From: Pseudomonas koreensis
GTDB taxonomy: Bacteria > Pseudomonadota > Gammaproteobacteria > Pseudomonadales > Pseudomonadaceae
Assembly: GCF_024169245.1 (NCBI RefSeq)
Contig: NZ_JALJWP010000001.1
Span: 1,861,501 to 1,925,500 of the forward strand
DNA: 64,000 nucleotides
Reading direction: 5' to 3'
Part shown: one piece after another, positions 46,582 through 55,927 of the stretch
How positions within the stretch are numbered: the stretch's first letter is position 1
How the letters are laid out: every line of letters starts with the position of its first letter
The notes under the pieces: generated by a model
The model's input: only the letters and a program-made list of their open reading frames with translations
Database searches by the model: none
What the model was told of the DNA's origin: nothing
Position numbers and translations under genes: made by a program

Positions 46582-46599
46582 AAGTTAGAGGATTTTCAC

Positions 46600-47046
46600 A
46601 TGCAACTGATCCTTCTGGAAAAAATCGCCAACCTGGGCAACCTGGGCGACAAAGTAAACGTTAAGGCCGGTTACGGCCGTAACTACCTGCTGCCTTTCGG
46701 CAAGGCTACCGCTGCGACCGCTGCCAACCTGGCTGCGTTCGAAGAGCGTCGCGCCGAGCTGGAAAAAGCTGCCGCAGACCGTAAAGCATCGGCTGAAAGC
46801 CGTGCTGCCCAACTGGCCGAGCTGGAAGTGACCATCACTGCCACCGCTGGCGACGAAGGCAAGCTGTTCGGTTCGATCGGTACTCACGACATCGCTGACG
46901 CACTGACCGCTTCCGGCGTTGAAGTGCAGAAGAGCGAAGTTCGTCTGCCGAACGGCACCATCCGCAACGTGGGTGAATTCGACGTGGCCGTGCACCTGCA
47001 CGCCGAAGTTGAAGCCACCGTACGCGTTGTCGTGGTAGCAGCTTAA
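46600..47046 (+). CDS. rplI: 50S ribosomal protein L9
   Basis: 148 residues. The N-terminal domain has [18 protein letters not shown], the 23S-binding signature. A long connecting helix (about 41-75, [18 protein letters not shown]) and a C-terminal domain with [16 protein letters not shown] complete the dumbbell fold. The ATG follows AGAGGATTTTCAC. Confidence 0.98.
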   Translation: MQLILLEKIANLGNLGDKVNVKAGYGRNYLLPFGKATAATAANLAAFEERRAELEKAAADRKASAESRAAQLAELEVTITATAGDEGKLFGSIGTHDIADALTASGVEVQKSEVRLPNGTIRNVGEFDVAVHLHAEVEATVRVVVVAA

Positions 47047-47165
47047 GCAATATCGATCGGCTGGCGGCTTGTCCGTCAGGCGGTTAACATCGGGCACGAT
47101 CCTGTTTACAGGTCGTGCCCTTTGTCTTTCTGAATTCCCTGCTTTTCACTAATACTCAAGTGGCC

Positions 47166-48563
47166 ATGAACGATATTTCCGCTCCCGAGCAATACGATCT
47201 GCAAACCGCTGCCCTGAAGGTGCCGCCGCATTCCATCGAGGCCGAACAGGCCGTACTCGGTGGTCTGATGCTGGACAACAACGCCTGGGAACGCGTGCTC
47301 GATCAAGTCTCCGACGGCGATTTCTATCGACATGACCACCGCCTGATCTTCCGCGCGATCGCCAAACTGGCCGATCAGAACTCGCCGATCGACGTCGTGA
47401 CCCTTGCCGAACAACTGGACAAGGAAGGTCAGACGTCGCAGGTCGGCGGCCTCGGCTATCTTGGCGAACTGGCAAAAAACACGCCGTCCGTCGCCAACAT
47501 CAAGGCCTATGCGCAGATCGTCCGCCAGCGTGCGACGTTGCGCCAACTGATCGGCATCAGCACCGAGATCGCCGACAGCGCCTTCAACCCGGAAGGCCGC
47601 ACTGCCGAAGAAATCCTCGACGAAGCCGAACGGCAGATCTTCCAGATCGCCGAAGCGCGGCCGAAGACCGGCGGCCCGGTCGGCGTCAACGAGCTGCTGA
47701 CCAAGGCCATCGACCGCATCGATACCCTGTTCAACACCGCCGACGCGATCACCGGCCTGTCCACCGGCTACACCGACCTCGACGAGAAAACCAGCGGCTT
47801 GCAGCCCTCCGACCTGATCATCGTTGCCGGTCGTCCGTCGATGGGTAAGACCACCTTCGCGATGAACCTGGTGGAAAACGCCGTGCTTCGCAGCGAAAAG
47901 GCGGTGCTGGTGTACTCCCTCGAGATGCCAGGCGAATCGCTGATCATGCGTATGCTGTCCTCGCTCGGCCGTATCGATCAGACCAAGGTGCGTTCCGGCC
48001 AACTCGAAGACGATGACTGGCCGCGCCTGACTTCGGCGGTCAACCTGCTCAACGATCGCAAACTGTTCATCGATGACACCGCCGGTATCAGCCCGTCCGA
48101 GATGCGCGCGCGGACCCGGCGTCTGGTGCGTGAGCACGGCGACGTCGGTCTGATCATGATCGACTACCTGCAACTGATGCAGATCCCCGGTTCCAGTGGT
48201 GACAACCGTACCAACGAGATTTCCGAGATCTCCCGATCCTTGAAGGCCTTGGCCAAGGAATTCAACTGTCCGGTGGTCGCCCTGTCGCAGCTCAACCGTT
48301 CCCTCGAACAGCGTCCCAACAAGCGCCCGGTTAACTCCGACTTGCGGGAATCCGGTGCGATCGAGCAGGACGCCGACGTGATCATGTTCGTTTATCGCGA
48401 CGAGGTGTATCACCCGGAAACAGAGCACAAGGGCATCGCCGAAATCATCATCGGCAAGCAGCGTAACGGCCCGATCGGCTTTATTCGCCTGGCGTTCATC
48501 GGTAAATACACGCGCTTCGAAAACCTGGCGCCGGGCAGTTACAACTTCGACGACGACGAATAA
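47166..48563 (+). CDS. dnaB: Replicative DNA helicase DnaB
   Basis: Hexameric 5'-3' helicase of the replisome, 465 residues. The N-terminal collar domain (about 20-125) opens PPHSIEAEQAVLGGLMLDN. The RecA-like motor (about 195-460) has Walker A VAGRPSMGKTTFAMN, Walker B region GLIMIDYLQLM, and the arginine-finger end KQRNGPIGFIRLAFIG. There is no intein. The ATG at 47166 is chosen over an upstream in-frame codon at 47115. A perfect 12-bp hairpin follows the stop. Confidence 0.97.
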   Translation: MNDISAPEQYDLQTAALKVPPHSIEAEQAVLGGLMLDNNAWERVLDQVSDGDFYRHDHRLIFRAIAKLADQNSPIDVVTLAEQLDKEGQTSQVGGLGYLGELAKNTPSVANIKAYAQIVRQRATLRQLIGISTEIADSAFNPEGRTAEEILDEAERQIFQIAEARPKTGGPVGVNELLTKAIDRIDTLFNTADAITGLSTGYTDLDEKTSGLQPSDLIIVAGRPSMGKTTFAMNLVENAVLRSEKAVLVYSLEMPGESLIMRMLSSLGRIDQTKVRSGQLEDDDWPRLTSAVNLLNDRKLFIDDTAGISPSEMRARTRRLVREHGDVGLIMIDYLQLMQIPGSSGDNRTNEISEISRSLKALAKEFNCPVVALSQLNRSLEQRPNKRPVNSDLRESGAIEQDADVIMFVYRDEVYHPETEHKGIAEIIIGKQRNGPIGFIRLAFIGKYTRFENLAPGSYNFDDDE

Positions 48564-48591
48564 GTGTTGGCCGAAATCATTCGGCCAACAC
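48564..48591. terminator. Hairpin between dnaB and the LRR-effector gene
   Basis: GTGTTGGCCGAA-ATCA-TTCGGCCAACAC, 12 bp perfect, directly after the dnaB stop and just before the stop of the convergent gene. It has no strong T-run but is well placed to end both transcripts. Confidence 0.7.
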
Positions 48592-48607
48592 GTCGTCTTT
48601 AGTTGCC

Positions 48608-51600
48608 TTATGCGTCTTCGCGCGCGGCTTTCTCGACAGTGCCGAGGCTCGCTTGCTCGCCCAGTTCTTGCCGGGTCAGCGCTTCGATCAGTGCGGCTTC
48701 CTCGATCGCGAGCGGTGCCTGCAGTGCTCTGGATTGCGCATCGTAATCGTCAAACGACAGGGTGTTGGCGGCATACGACTCGTCGAGAATTGCCTGTCGC
48801 TCCTGAAACGGCTGCCGCTGCTTTTCGAATTGAGACTGGTATTTATGGATGACAAATTCCTGCCAGAACTCCCTCGATAACAAAGCCTGAAACTCTTCCG
48901 GCGAGTTATCCAGTGCGATGACTTTTTCGTACGCCGCATCCATTTGTGCTTTCGATACATTGACCAGATGCCCGAAACCCATGCGCTCAGGCTGCCCCGG
49001 CAGTTGCAAGCGGTCTTTCAGACCGTGGCGATAGAAAAGCCTGATCTCGACTTCCTCAGGCACATGCGGTGCCGCAAGCGACGGCGCACCCTGGCCCTGC
49101 CTGGATTCGAGGATTTTCGCCTCTCGCTGTGCAATGTCCGCCGATGCGATCTTGTCCACTTCATGCAAGCGAAACAACGCCTTGGACAGTGCTGTCAGTT
49201 GCGGGCCTTGTGCTTGATCGCGAGCCAGGCTACGTGCGTTATGCATCATCATCCGGGTTTCCAGATTGGCGAACGTGAAAGCGGCCCGATCGCAGCAGGC
49301 CGCCTCGCCCGAACGTTCGAACAGCTCGCTGCGCAGGCGTTCGGATTCCGGACTGTTTTCGGTAATGCTGTCGATCAGCTTCCAGACCCGTTGCTGAAGG
49401 TCGTTATGGCCGGCGGGAACATGCAGCAGGCGGTCAAGGGTATTGAACAGGCCATCCGACCCTGGCAGGTCGCGCAGTGTTTGCCATTGCACTCGTCGGG
49501 CTGACAGTTGATCGATCGACATTCCGACAGTCCAGCGAGCCATTGGATTATCTGTGGTCATTCGTGGCACCACAGGCACGTGGCCGTCTGCTGTGTCGAT
49601 CAGGTTGTTCGGGCCGGTCAGCGGCATCTCTGCTTCTATCAATCGAGCGTTGTAACGGTTCAACCGGGCACGCGTCTCTGGCAACAACGGATTATGAGAG
49701 ATATCGGTTACGTTGTTGACGCGGGCCGTGTGGGCAAGTCGCTCGTCCGGCGGCGCGATGACGGAATCGGGGATTTCCTCGATCCGGTTGTTGCTCAGAT
49801 TAACGGTATCCAATAGCGGCTGATCGGCAATGCCCGCAGGAAAGGTGGTGATGCCCGTGTTGGCCAGGCTCATCGAGCGCATGTCGATGATCCGGCTGAA
49901 GTCAGGGACGACGGCCAACTGTGGATTGTCATGCAGGCCCAATGCTCGCAGTGTGGTGCGCGCTGACAGAATGCGGGCAGTCTCGTCGGTCAGGACAATC
50001 TGGTTTTTCTCCAGGAACAGTCGGGTCAGACCATTCATATCTCCCACGGCCGGGGGCAACTCGCGCAGTTGATTGCGCGAGAGGTCCAGCCAGCGGACGT
50101 GGCGGAATCGGGTCAGAAAACCTTCTGGCGAGGTGCTCAGGCCCATACTGCTCAGGTTGAGTGAGCCAACGTGACTGAAGTCCACATCGATATCCGGCAG
50201 GCTTTGCAACCTCAGGCCGCTGAGATCCAGTTCAAGGCCGATGGGGGTTCTGTCATTGGCCAGTTTTTGCGGTGTTTCACGTCGCCAGCAACTGATGATC
50301 CGTCGACTTGCCGCCGTTCGATCGTGGCGGGTTTCTGCGTTGATCAACAACCGGTTCGCGCGAACATACCGTTGGCGGTTGCCGCCTCCAGAAAAAACCC
50401 AGGCGTCCAATTGAGTTTTCAGGGTGCTGAACTCCAGCTCGAGACTCGCCAGTCTTGTGCCGACGGTACCCTTCTCCAGGCTCCAGATATATTCCCTGCA
50501 CATCTTGATACTTTTGAGCGGATACAAACGCCGGTATCGCTGTGCCCTGGAGTTATCGCTGTCAAATGCCGCGGGATGTGCCGGGTTCATCAGTTCGGGG
50601 TGTGCTGCGTGCACGCGTCGCCAGTAACGATCGAATGTTTTCCAGTAGCCGGAAGGAAAGTCATTGCCCTCCAGTAATGTGGCACTGTTGATTTTCGCGG
50701 TCGAGGCCAATTGTTCAGGTACCGGGTTGATGAGGGCCTCTGGTATTTCAGTCAAGTGGTTGTTGCGCAAATCAAGGGCCGTCAACGCCGTGTTGCCCAG
50801 CAGGCCGGCGGGCCACTGGTCGATCCCCGTGTCATGCAGGTCCAGGCCTGTCAGCTCGGACATCGCACTGAAATCGGGGGATTTTTTCAGTGGGTTCTGG
50901 GACAGATTGACGATCTTCAACCGGCTCAACGCACTCAGTTTTGCAGCACTGGATTCATCCAGCTCAAGGCTGTTCGAACTCAGATCCAGGTAAACCAGTT
51001 TGTCCATATCACCTATGCAGGCCGGCAATTTGCGAAGACTGGAGTGATTGATGGAGAGCGTTTCCAGTTGGGTGAAATTGGCGAGGAATGTCTCGCCAGC
51101 ATCCGACCAGTGGACGGCCTGAAGGTCCAGCGTCCGGACATGACTGAAGTCCGCCGTCAGTGCCGGCAATGGTCCACTGCCGGGCGGTATCCTGAGGATT
51201 GCGCCCGACTCTTGCAGCCAGCAGGCCTTGATGATTCTGGCCAGACGTCGCGGCGCCCAGACGTTAACGGTGCGACCTTCCACATCTATCGATACGCGGT
51301 TGTGATTATCGGCCACATGATTTTCAAGTTGCGATTCAAGCAACTCGAACTCTTGCAGGCGTCGGGTCAGTGCTTCATCACTCAGATGCAGAACATAATC
51401 CCTGGCGGCCTGGGTATCCTTGTCCGGGTACATCCTCTGCACCATCGCCAGTTCGGCAATGTCTTCGGCCAGCCTCAGACCCTGCGGGTGAGCGGGGCCG
51501 GGCAGTGCCGGATGATCCGTGGCGAGGCGGCGCCAGTACAGTTCCAGGGTTTTCCAATAGCCGGGCGCAAAGTCGTTGCCCTCGATGAGGGTGACGCCGT

Positions 51601-52972
51601 TGAGTCTGACGGTGGCTTCGAGCTGCGCGGCGGGGGGATCGAGCAGTGTCTGCGGTACTTCCTGCAATCGGTTATTGCGCAAGTCGACGATGTGCAGACC
51701 CGTCAGGTTGCGCAATCCTGCAGGCCACTGATCCAGCTGCGTATTACTCAGGTTCAACGCTTTCAAACCGGTCAGTGCGCTGAAGTCGGGCGCGATACTC
51801 AGCGGATTGTGCGACAGGTTGATGCTTTCAAGATTGCCGAGTGCAGTAAGTGTCGCTGCGGTTGGTGTGTCCAGCCGAATCCGGTTTGCGCTCAGATCCA
51901 GCGTTCGCAGGTCGCCCATCTGCGCCAGGGCTACGGGCAGTCTGTCCAGCGTGGCGCGGGTGATCGTCAATTGCTCCAGGCGCGAGAAGCCGGTGAGAAA
52001 CGTGTCGGCTGCGGGCGTCCATGTCACAGAGTCCAGGGCCAGGTCGCGGACATGGCTGAAATCAGCCTTCAACGCGGGCAGGGTGCCGCTGCCAGGTGCA
52101 AGTCTCAACGATGTGCCGGTCTCGCGGCGAAAGCAGCGTTTGATTTCGAGGGCGACCTGTTCTGCCCGGTCTTTTGCTGCGCCTGGCATCGTGGACGACG
52201 CTTTGCGCCAGAGCGTCAGTTGGTCCTTGAGCGTTTTGTATTCTGTTTCGCGTCGACTCAGCCCGCCTTCGATGTCGCTGCCCAGCGAGCGCAGGTATGC
52301 GTCAATCTGTTCCTCGCTCATGGAGGGATACAGCCTTTTTGCGCGAGCGTGCGGACTGCGCAGTCGATTGACGATGGCGGCAACCCGGTCTGCCAATCGT
52401 CGCTGAACCGGCCGCGCATGTCCTGCGCCGGGCCGAGGCAATCCACTTGTAACAGGTTCGGTCGATGCAGGCGGGGCTGGTCTGGAGGCATCCTGTGGAT
52501 GCCAGAGCCCGCTTTCGGCGTCACGCAGCAGTACCGGGCCGAGGGCCTCCAGATCGGTTGATAACCGGGCTCGATACTGACGGGTAAGCGTGTCGACTCC
52601 AAGGAGCACCGTACCGCCATTGGGAACATCGACGTACCGGCGTCCCTTGTGCATCCGGAAACCCTCGGCGTTCGGACCTGGTAAATCAGGGGGGACGGTG
52701 ATCCAGTAATGTTCCAGGGGCCATTGCTCACGCGTGAGTGCGGCCTTAGGGGGCGCTGACTCACGAATCGTTACCGCCGGTATCGGCGTGACGGTATCCG
52801 GATCAGCGTCGTTTGCAGGTCTGCCGGGCCCTTCAGGGGTTAGTGTTCCCCGTGAAGTCGACGGGCCGAAATCGACACGCGGCGGCGTCTCGGGTCTTGC
52901 TGTTTCCGAGCCTTGCCGGGGCGGTCGTGCAGAGTGTTCAACGGTTCCTTTGAAGGGTAGTCGTGGTGACAT
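48608..52972 (-). CDS. Giant leucine-rich-repeat protein with NEL-type E3 ubiquitin ligase domain
   Basis: 1454 residues from the ATG at 52972, which has an excellent AAGGAAG site; an in-frame ATG at 53089 has none. Layout: disordered, Pro-rich N-tail (1-80); an ~80-residue domain (about 82-159, EHYWI to SGLWHP) shared with the next gene; three ~300-residue modules beginning YPSM, YPDK and YPLK (about 215, 515 and 817). Each module has a helical preface, five or more LRRs (LxxLDLSxNxL) and a closing EGNDFxxGYWKT. The C-terminal ~280 residues are a NEL domain with catalytic C1226 in CCDR, followed by NLETRMMMHNAR and FRLHEVDKIA. NEL enzymes (IpaH, SspH) ubiquitinate host proteins after type III delivery. 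The target, and whether it is secreted, are unknown. Confidence 0.85.
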   Translation of the reverse strand: MSPRLPFKGTVEHSARPPRQGSETARPETPPRVDFGPSTSRGTLTPEGPGRPANDADPDTVTPIPAVTIRESAPPKAALTREQWPLEHYWITVPPDLPGPNAEGFRMHKGRRYVDVPNGGTVLLGVDTLTRQYRARLSTDLEALGPVLLRDAESGLWHPQDASRPAPPASTEPVTSGLPRPGAGHARPVQRRLADRVAAIVNRLRSPHARAKRLYPSMSEEQIDAYLRSLGSDIEGGLSRRETEYKTLKDQLTLWRKASSTMPGAAKDRAEQVALEIKRCFRRETGTSLRLAPGSGTLPALKADFSHVRDLALDSVTWTPAADTFLTGFSRLEQLTITRATLDRLPVALAQMGDLRTLDLSANRIRLDTPTAATLTALGNLESINLSHNPLSIAPDFSALTGLKALNLSNTQLDQWPAGLRNLTGLHIVDLRNNRLQEVPQTLLDPPAAQLEATVRLNGVTLIEGNDFAPGYWKTLELYWRRLATDHPALPGPAHPQGLRLAEDIAELAMVQRMYPDKDTQAARDYVLHLSDEALTRRLQEFELLESQLENHVADNHNRVSIDVEGRTVNVWAPRRLARIIKACWLQESGAILRIPPGSGPLPALTADFSHVRTLDLQAVHWSDAGETFLANFTQLETLSINHSSLRKLPACIGDMDKLVYLDLSSNSLELDESSAAKLSALSRLKIVNLSQNPLKKSPDFSAMSELTGLDLHDTGIDQWPAGLLGNTALTALDLRNNHLTEIPEALINPVPEQLASTAKINSATLLEGNDFPSGYWKTFDRYWRRVHAAHPELMNPAHPAAFDSDNSRAQRYRRLYPLKSIKMCREYIWSLEKGTVGTRLASLELEFSTLKTQLDAWVFSGGGNRQRYVRANRLLINAETRHDRTAASRRIISCWRRETPQKLANDRTPIGLELDLSGLRLQSLPDIDVDFSHVGSLNLSSMGLSTSPEGFLTRFRHVRWLDLSRNQLRELPPAVGDMNGLTRLFLEKNQIVLTDETARILSARTTLRALGLHDNPQLAVVPDFSRIIDMRSMSLANTGITTFPAGIADQPLLDTVNLSNNRIEEIPDSVIAPPDERLAHTARVNNVTDISHNPLLPETRARLNRYNARLIEAEMPLTGPNNLIDTADGHVPVVPRMTTDNPMARWTVGMSIDQLSARRVQWQTLRDLPGSDGLFNTLDRLLHVPAGHNDLQQRVWKLIDSITENSPESERLRSELFERSGEAACCDRAAFTFANLETRMMMHNARSLARDQAQGPQLTALSKALFRLHEVDKIASADIAQREAKILESRQGQGAPSLAAPHVPEEVEIRLFYRHGLKDRLQLPGQPERMGFGHLVNVSKAQMDAAYEKVIALDNSPEEFQALLSREFWQEFVIHKYQSQFEKQRQPFQERQAILDESYAANTLSFDDYDAQSRALQAPLAIEEAALIEALTRQELGEQASLGTVEKAAREDA

Positions 52973-53089
52973 TTTTACTTCCTTGCAAGTTTGCTTGTCA
53001 GGCGCCCGCGAACGGGCGCCGATAACGTTCGGCGTCATTGCCTGTTGGTTGTTACAGGAGGCACAAGCCCGTTGCCCGGGCATGGCCAT

Positions 53090-55702
53090 TTAGCTGGAGA
53101 GCGCAGCGGCGTTGTCCGCCATGGTGAATATTTTTTGCGCTGTCTTGCCATCGAAATGATTGCGCCAGATCTCGGTATGCGGCCGACCGGCCAGTTCATC
53201 GCGGCGCTGCGACTTGACCCCGAGTCTGCTCTGTTCAAGGGTTTTCAAATGACCGCCTCTGGTTTTGAAGCCCAGCGGGTGGCTGTCCTGCCTGTCATAG
53301 TGAAAATGCGCTTCCCACAACGGCGCACCGTCAGTGCTATCGCTGATGGAATAAACGTCCAGGAACTCCCTTTCCTTGCCTTTGCCCAGCGCCTTGCGAT
53401 TAACCGTCCTGCGGACATTGACTTCGGCGCGATCCATCAGATAGTTCAGGCGCATGATGTCCAGCACGTCTTTGTCCTTGTACATCCGCACGTGGATCTT
53501 CTGCCCCAGGTCCGTCAAGGCATCGGCTGCGGTTCGCAGGCGTGCGGCCAGATCGACGATCACGCTATCCTCGACCTCGCTTGCGTGGTCCTCCAGCCGT
53601 CTGGCCTGCTCATTGAGCCGGTCGCTTTCGGTGCCCAGAGTTTCCATGATGTTCGTCGGGTTGGCTTTTTGGGCTTCCTGGAGGCGCGCATCGGCCATGT
53701 GGTGCTCATGGCTGTCCAGTGACGCGGTTGCTTCGCGGATCAGTTGCGCGCGCGGTACGCGGACGATTGGCGGCAGCACTGGCAGCCACTCTTCCTGTCT
53801 TTTTTCGTAGCGCCGGGGGGGCGAATCGGGTCGCAACGGATCGGCAACCTTGATGATGACGCTCCCGTCCGGGGCGGTCTCGGTCTCCCCGACCAGTACC
53901 CTGTAAGTGCCGTGCCGGCGCGTTCGGAACATTTTCCTGGCGGGGGCGGGACGCCCTGTCTCGGCGTAGACGGGTTGCGCCGGAATGAAGTCGAAATCGA
54001 TGTCCTGGTCGAGGCTCGGCAGATCGGAATGGGGCATCGCAACGTCAAGGATTTCGTTCAAAGTGCTGTCAATCTTCTTCTCGATCGGTTCGATCAAGGC
54101 AATGATCTGCTCAAGGTATTGGTCCTTGGGGCTTTGCGAGCTCAGCAGCATTTCGAAGCGACTCTTGTCTCCTCTGATCTGGTCAAGGGCCAGCAGGAGT
54201 GCCATGGTGTGCTCTCGTTCTGGAACACTGCTCAGATCCCCGGTGATCAGGTCTATGGCAGACAGCGAAGGCATGGTGGTGTCTGGCGGCTGGTCGGGAG
54301 TGCCTGCAAACAGGTGCACATAAAGCGTCAGTTTGTTGAAGTTGATGCGCTCCGCCGTCGGTACCTGTTGGCTGAGCTCCGCCAGTTGTGCGGCCGCGCC
54401 GGGGGAGGCTTTTCTGATCTGCTCCATCACCACCTGACGCTCGTCGAGGATCTTCAGCTTCTTGTTCAGGTGAGTGAGGATTTTCCTGCAGCTGTCGGCA
54501 CTCAGGTCTGTCGTCTCAGGCCTGACCCTGAGGTCCATGACGGCCATGAGCCTGTTGAGGGACTCGACCTGTTCTACCCGGAAGGTGTGCAGTTCTTCCT
54601 TGAATAGCCCGCCTGCTTTGACGATCGTCATCCAGTCCTTGTTGTCGACGAGCGACTGAACGAAGGCCGTCTGTTTTCTGATGTGCCTGAGCAAATGCAC
54701 CTCAACGGCAACCAGGGCCGCGGTCCTTGTGGGACTTTCCGCCTGTTGTCGGGCCTCGCTCCACAAGGCGTCGTACTGCGTGGATGACTCGATCAGAGCG
54801 GTGTGGGCATTCTGGAAGGGTTCATAACGTTGCATCAGCAGGGCCATATTGACCTGCCTCGGGTTATTGCGCGGCATTCCGCCCCTCAGCCCCGTCAGTA
54901 CAGAAACCCAGACGCCAGCCTCGTTGCGAGTGATGGCCCGGGTTTCGCCGCTGCGACTGGCCCGGTAGATGTTCGCGCTGTCGGTGGCGACCGGATCCTT
55001 GGCGTTAATGATGCGCCACACCTTGTGCGCCGGACTCGACGCGTCGAGATCCTGCATCGCCTGGTACGCTTGATTGTGGATGACCACGTAGAGCTTGCCG
55101 TCGTGGCGAAACAGCCCATCGCTGCCGGGTTCGGATGTGCTGAAATCCAGCTCAGTGCGAAACGGTTGAAGGCTTGCGTCGGTCAGCGGTACATGGGTTG
55201 CGTCGACATCATTGAGTGGATGCCAGAGTCCGCTGTCGACATCGCGCAACAGCAGCGGCCCAGAGGCATGCAGTTCGCTTGATAGCCGGGCCCGGTACTG
55301 TCCGGTGGCTGGCTCCACCGCGACCAGAACGACGCCGCCATCGGAGACGTCGACGTACTGTCGTTTGTTGTAGGTCCTGAATCCTTCGCTGTCGGCGTGC
55401 GGCAGTTTTGCCGCGGTTTTGATCCAATAGCGCCTTAACGACTGATCGTGGAAGAGACGAGTTTCAACAGGGGCCAGTGTCCGGTGGAGGATGACAGGCG
55501 GGGCGGGCAGAATTGCATCGGGGTCCGCCACCCCGGGCGACGGTGCCCGCGGTTTCGGTTTTTCGCCAAGGAGCCACGGATCGAGGTTTTTGCGGCCCGG
55601 CGTACCACTGGTTTCGGTCCTGCCGTCCATCTGTCGGTTCGAGCGGATGTGGACGTCCACGTCCACATGGATGTTGCCATTGCGAGGCGGTTTTACGGCC
55701 AT
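53090..55702 (-). CDS. Large effector-like protein of unknown activity, paired with the LRR-NEL gene
   Basis: 870 residues, start at 55702 after AAGGATGAAGAA. No signal peptide or membrane segment. Residues 86-162 (RRYWI, GFRTYNKRQYVDVSDGG, GQYRARLSSEL, SGLWHP) are clearly homologous to residues 82-159 of the LRR-NEL protein. A second beta-rich block at about 186-270 (GLFRHDGKLYVVIHNQAYQ, WRIINAKDPVA, VWVSV) follows, then a long helical centre (about 290-640). The C-terminal block ends with EAHFHYDRQ and RGGHLKTLEQSRLG, a stretch I associate with large Pseudomonas toxin-like proteins. No catalytic motif is recognised. Its stop is 117 bp upstream of the LRR-NEL start, so the two are probably one operon. 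Confidence 0.65.
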   Translation of the reverse strand: MAVKPPRNGNIHVDVDVHIRSNRQMDGRTETSGTPGRKNLDPWLLGEKPKPRAPSPGVADPDAILPAPPVILHRTLAPVETRLFHDQSLRRYWIKTAAKLPHADSEGFRTYNKRQYVDVSDGGVVLVAVEPATGQYRARLSSELHASGPLLLRDVDSGLWHPLNDVDATHVPLTDASLQPFRTELDFSTSEPGSDGLFRHDGKLYVVIHNQAYQAMQDLDASSPAHKVWRIINAKDPVATDSANIYRASRSGETRAITRNEAGVWVSVLTGLRGGMPRNNPRQVNMALLMQRYEPFQNAHTALIESSTQYDALWSEARQQAESPTRTAALVAVEVHLLRHIRKQTAFVQSLVDNKDWMTIVKAGGLFKEELHTFRVEQVESLNRLMAVMDLRVRPETTDLSADSCRKILTHLNKKLKILDERQVVMEQIRKASPGAAAQLAELSQQVPTAERINFNKLTLYVHLFAGTPDQPPDTTMPSLSAIDLITGDLSSVPEREHTMALLLALDQIRGDKSRFEMLLSSQSPKDQYLEQIIALIEPIEKKIDSTLNEILDVAMPHSDLPSLDQDIDFDFIPAQPVYAETGRPAPARKMFRTRRHGTYRVLVGETETAPDGSVIIKVADPLRPDSPPRRYEKRQEEWLPVLPPIVRVPRAQLIREATASLDSHEHHMADARLQEAQKANPTNIMETLGTESDRLNEQARRLEDHASEVEDSVIVDLAARLRTAADALTDLGQKIHVRMYKDKDVLDIMRLNYLMDRAEVNVRRTVNRKALGKGKEREFLDVYSISDSTDGAPLWEAHFHYDRQDSHPLGFKTRGGHLKTLEQSRLGVKSQRRDELAGRPHTEIWRNHFDGKTAQKIFTMADNAAALSS

Positions 55703-55927
55703 GTTTCTTCATCCTTGAAAAAGTGGCGGTTGCAGAACTCCGGTCATCGGGTTCTGCAAGGCGTTCAGCGTCATTGCTGATGTCTGGCGGGTGAAACTCA
55801 CCGGAGATTTTCTGCTGGAGGCGCGCAGGGCACGTTGTCGTGAAAACCGACCATTACCGTCGGAATTGGTTAAATTTTGTGCTATATTCCGCGCCCGCGA
55901 TTTTTCACTTCAACACCGGTCGTCGAC
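55703..55927. promoter_or_regulatory. Divergent promoter region of the effector pair and ygiQ
   Basis: 225 bp between two outward-facing genes. A TATATT box at 55883-55888 is a plausible -10 for the rightward gene; no matching -35 is evident. Nothing recognisable (such as a type III hrp box, GGAACC...CCAC) is seen for the leftward pair. Confidence 0.4.

Noticed and set aside
50711..52561. A 616-codon plus-strand frame opposite the LRR-NEL gene
   Set aside because: It mirrors the repeated LRR codons; the minus-strand protein has coherent LRR and NEL motifs and a good ribosome site.
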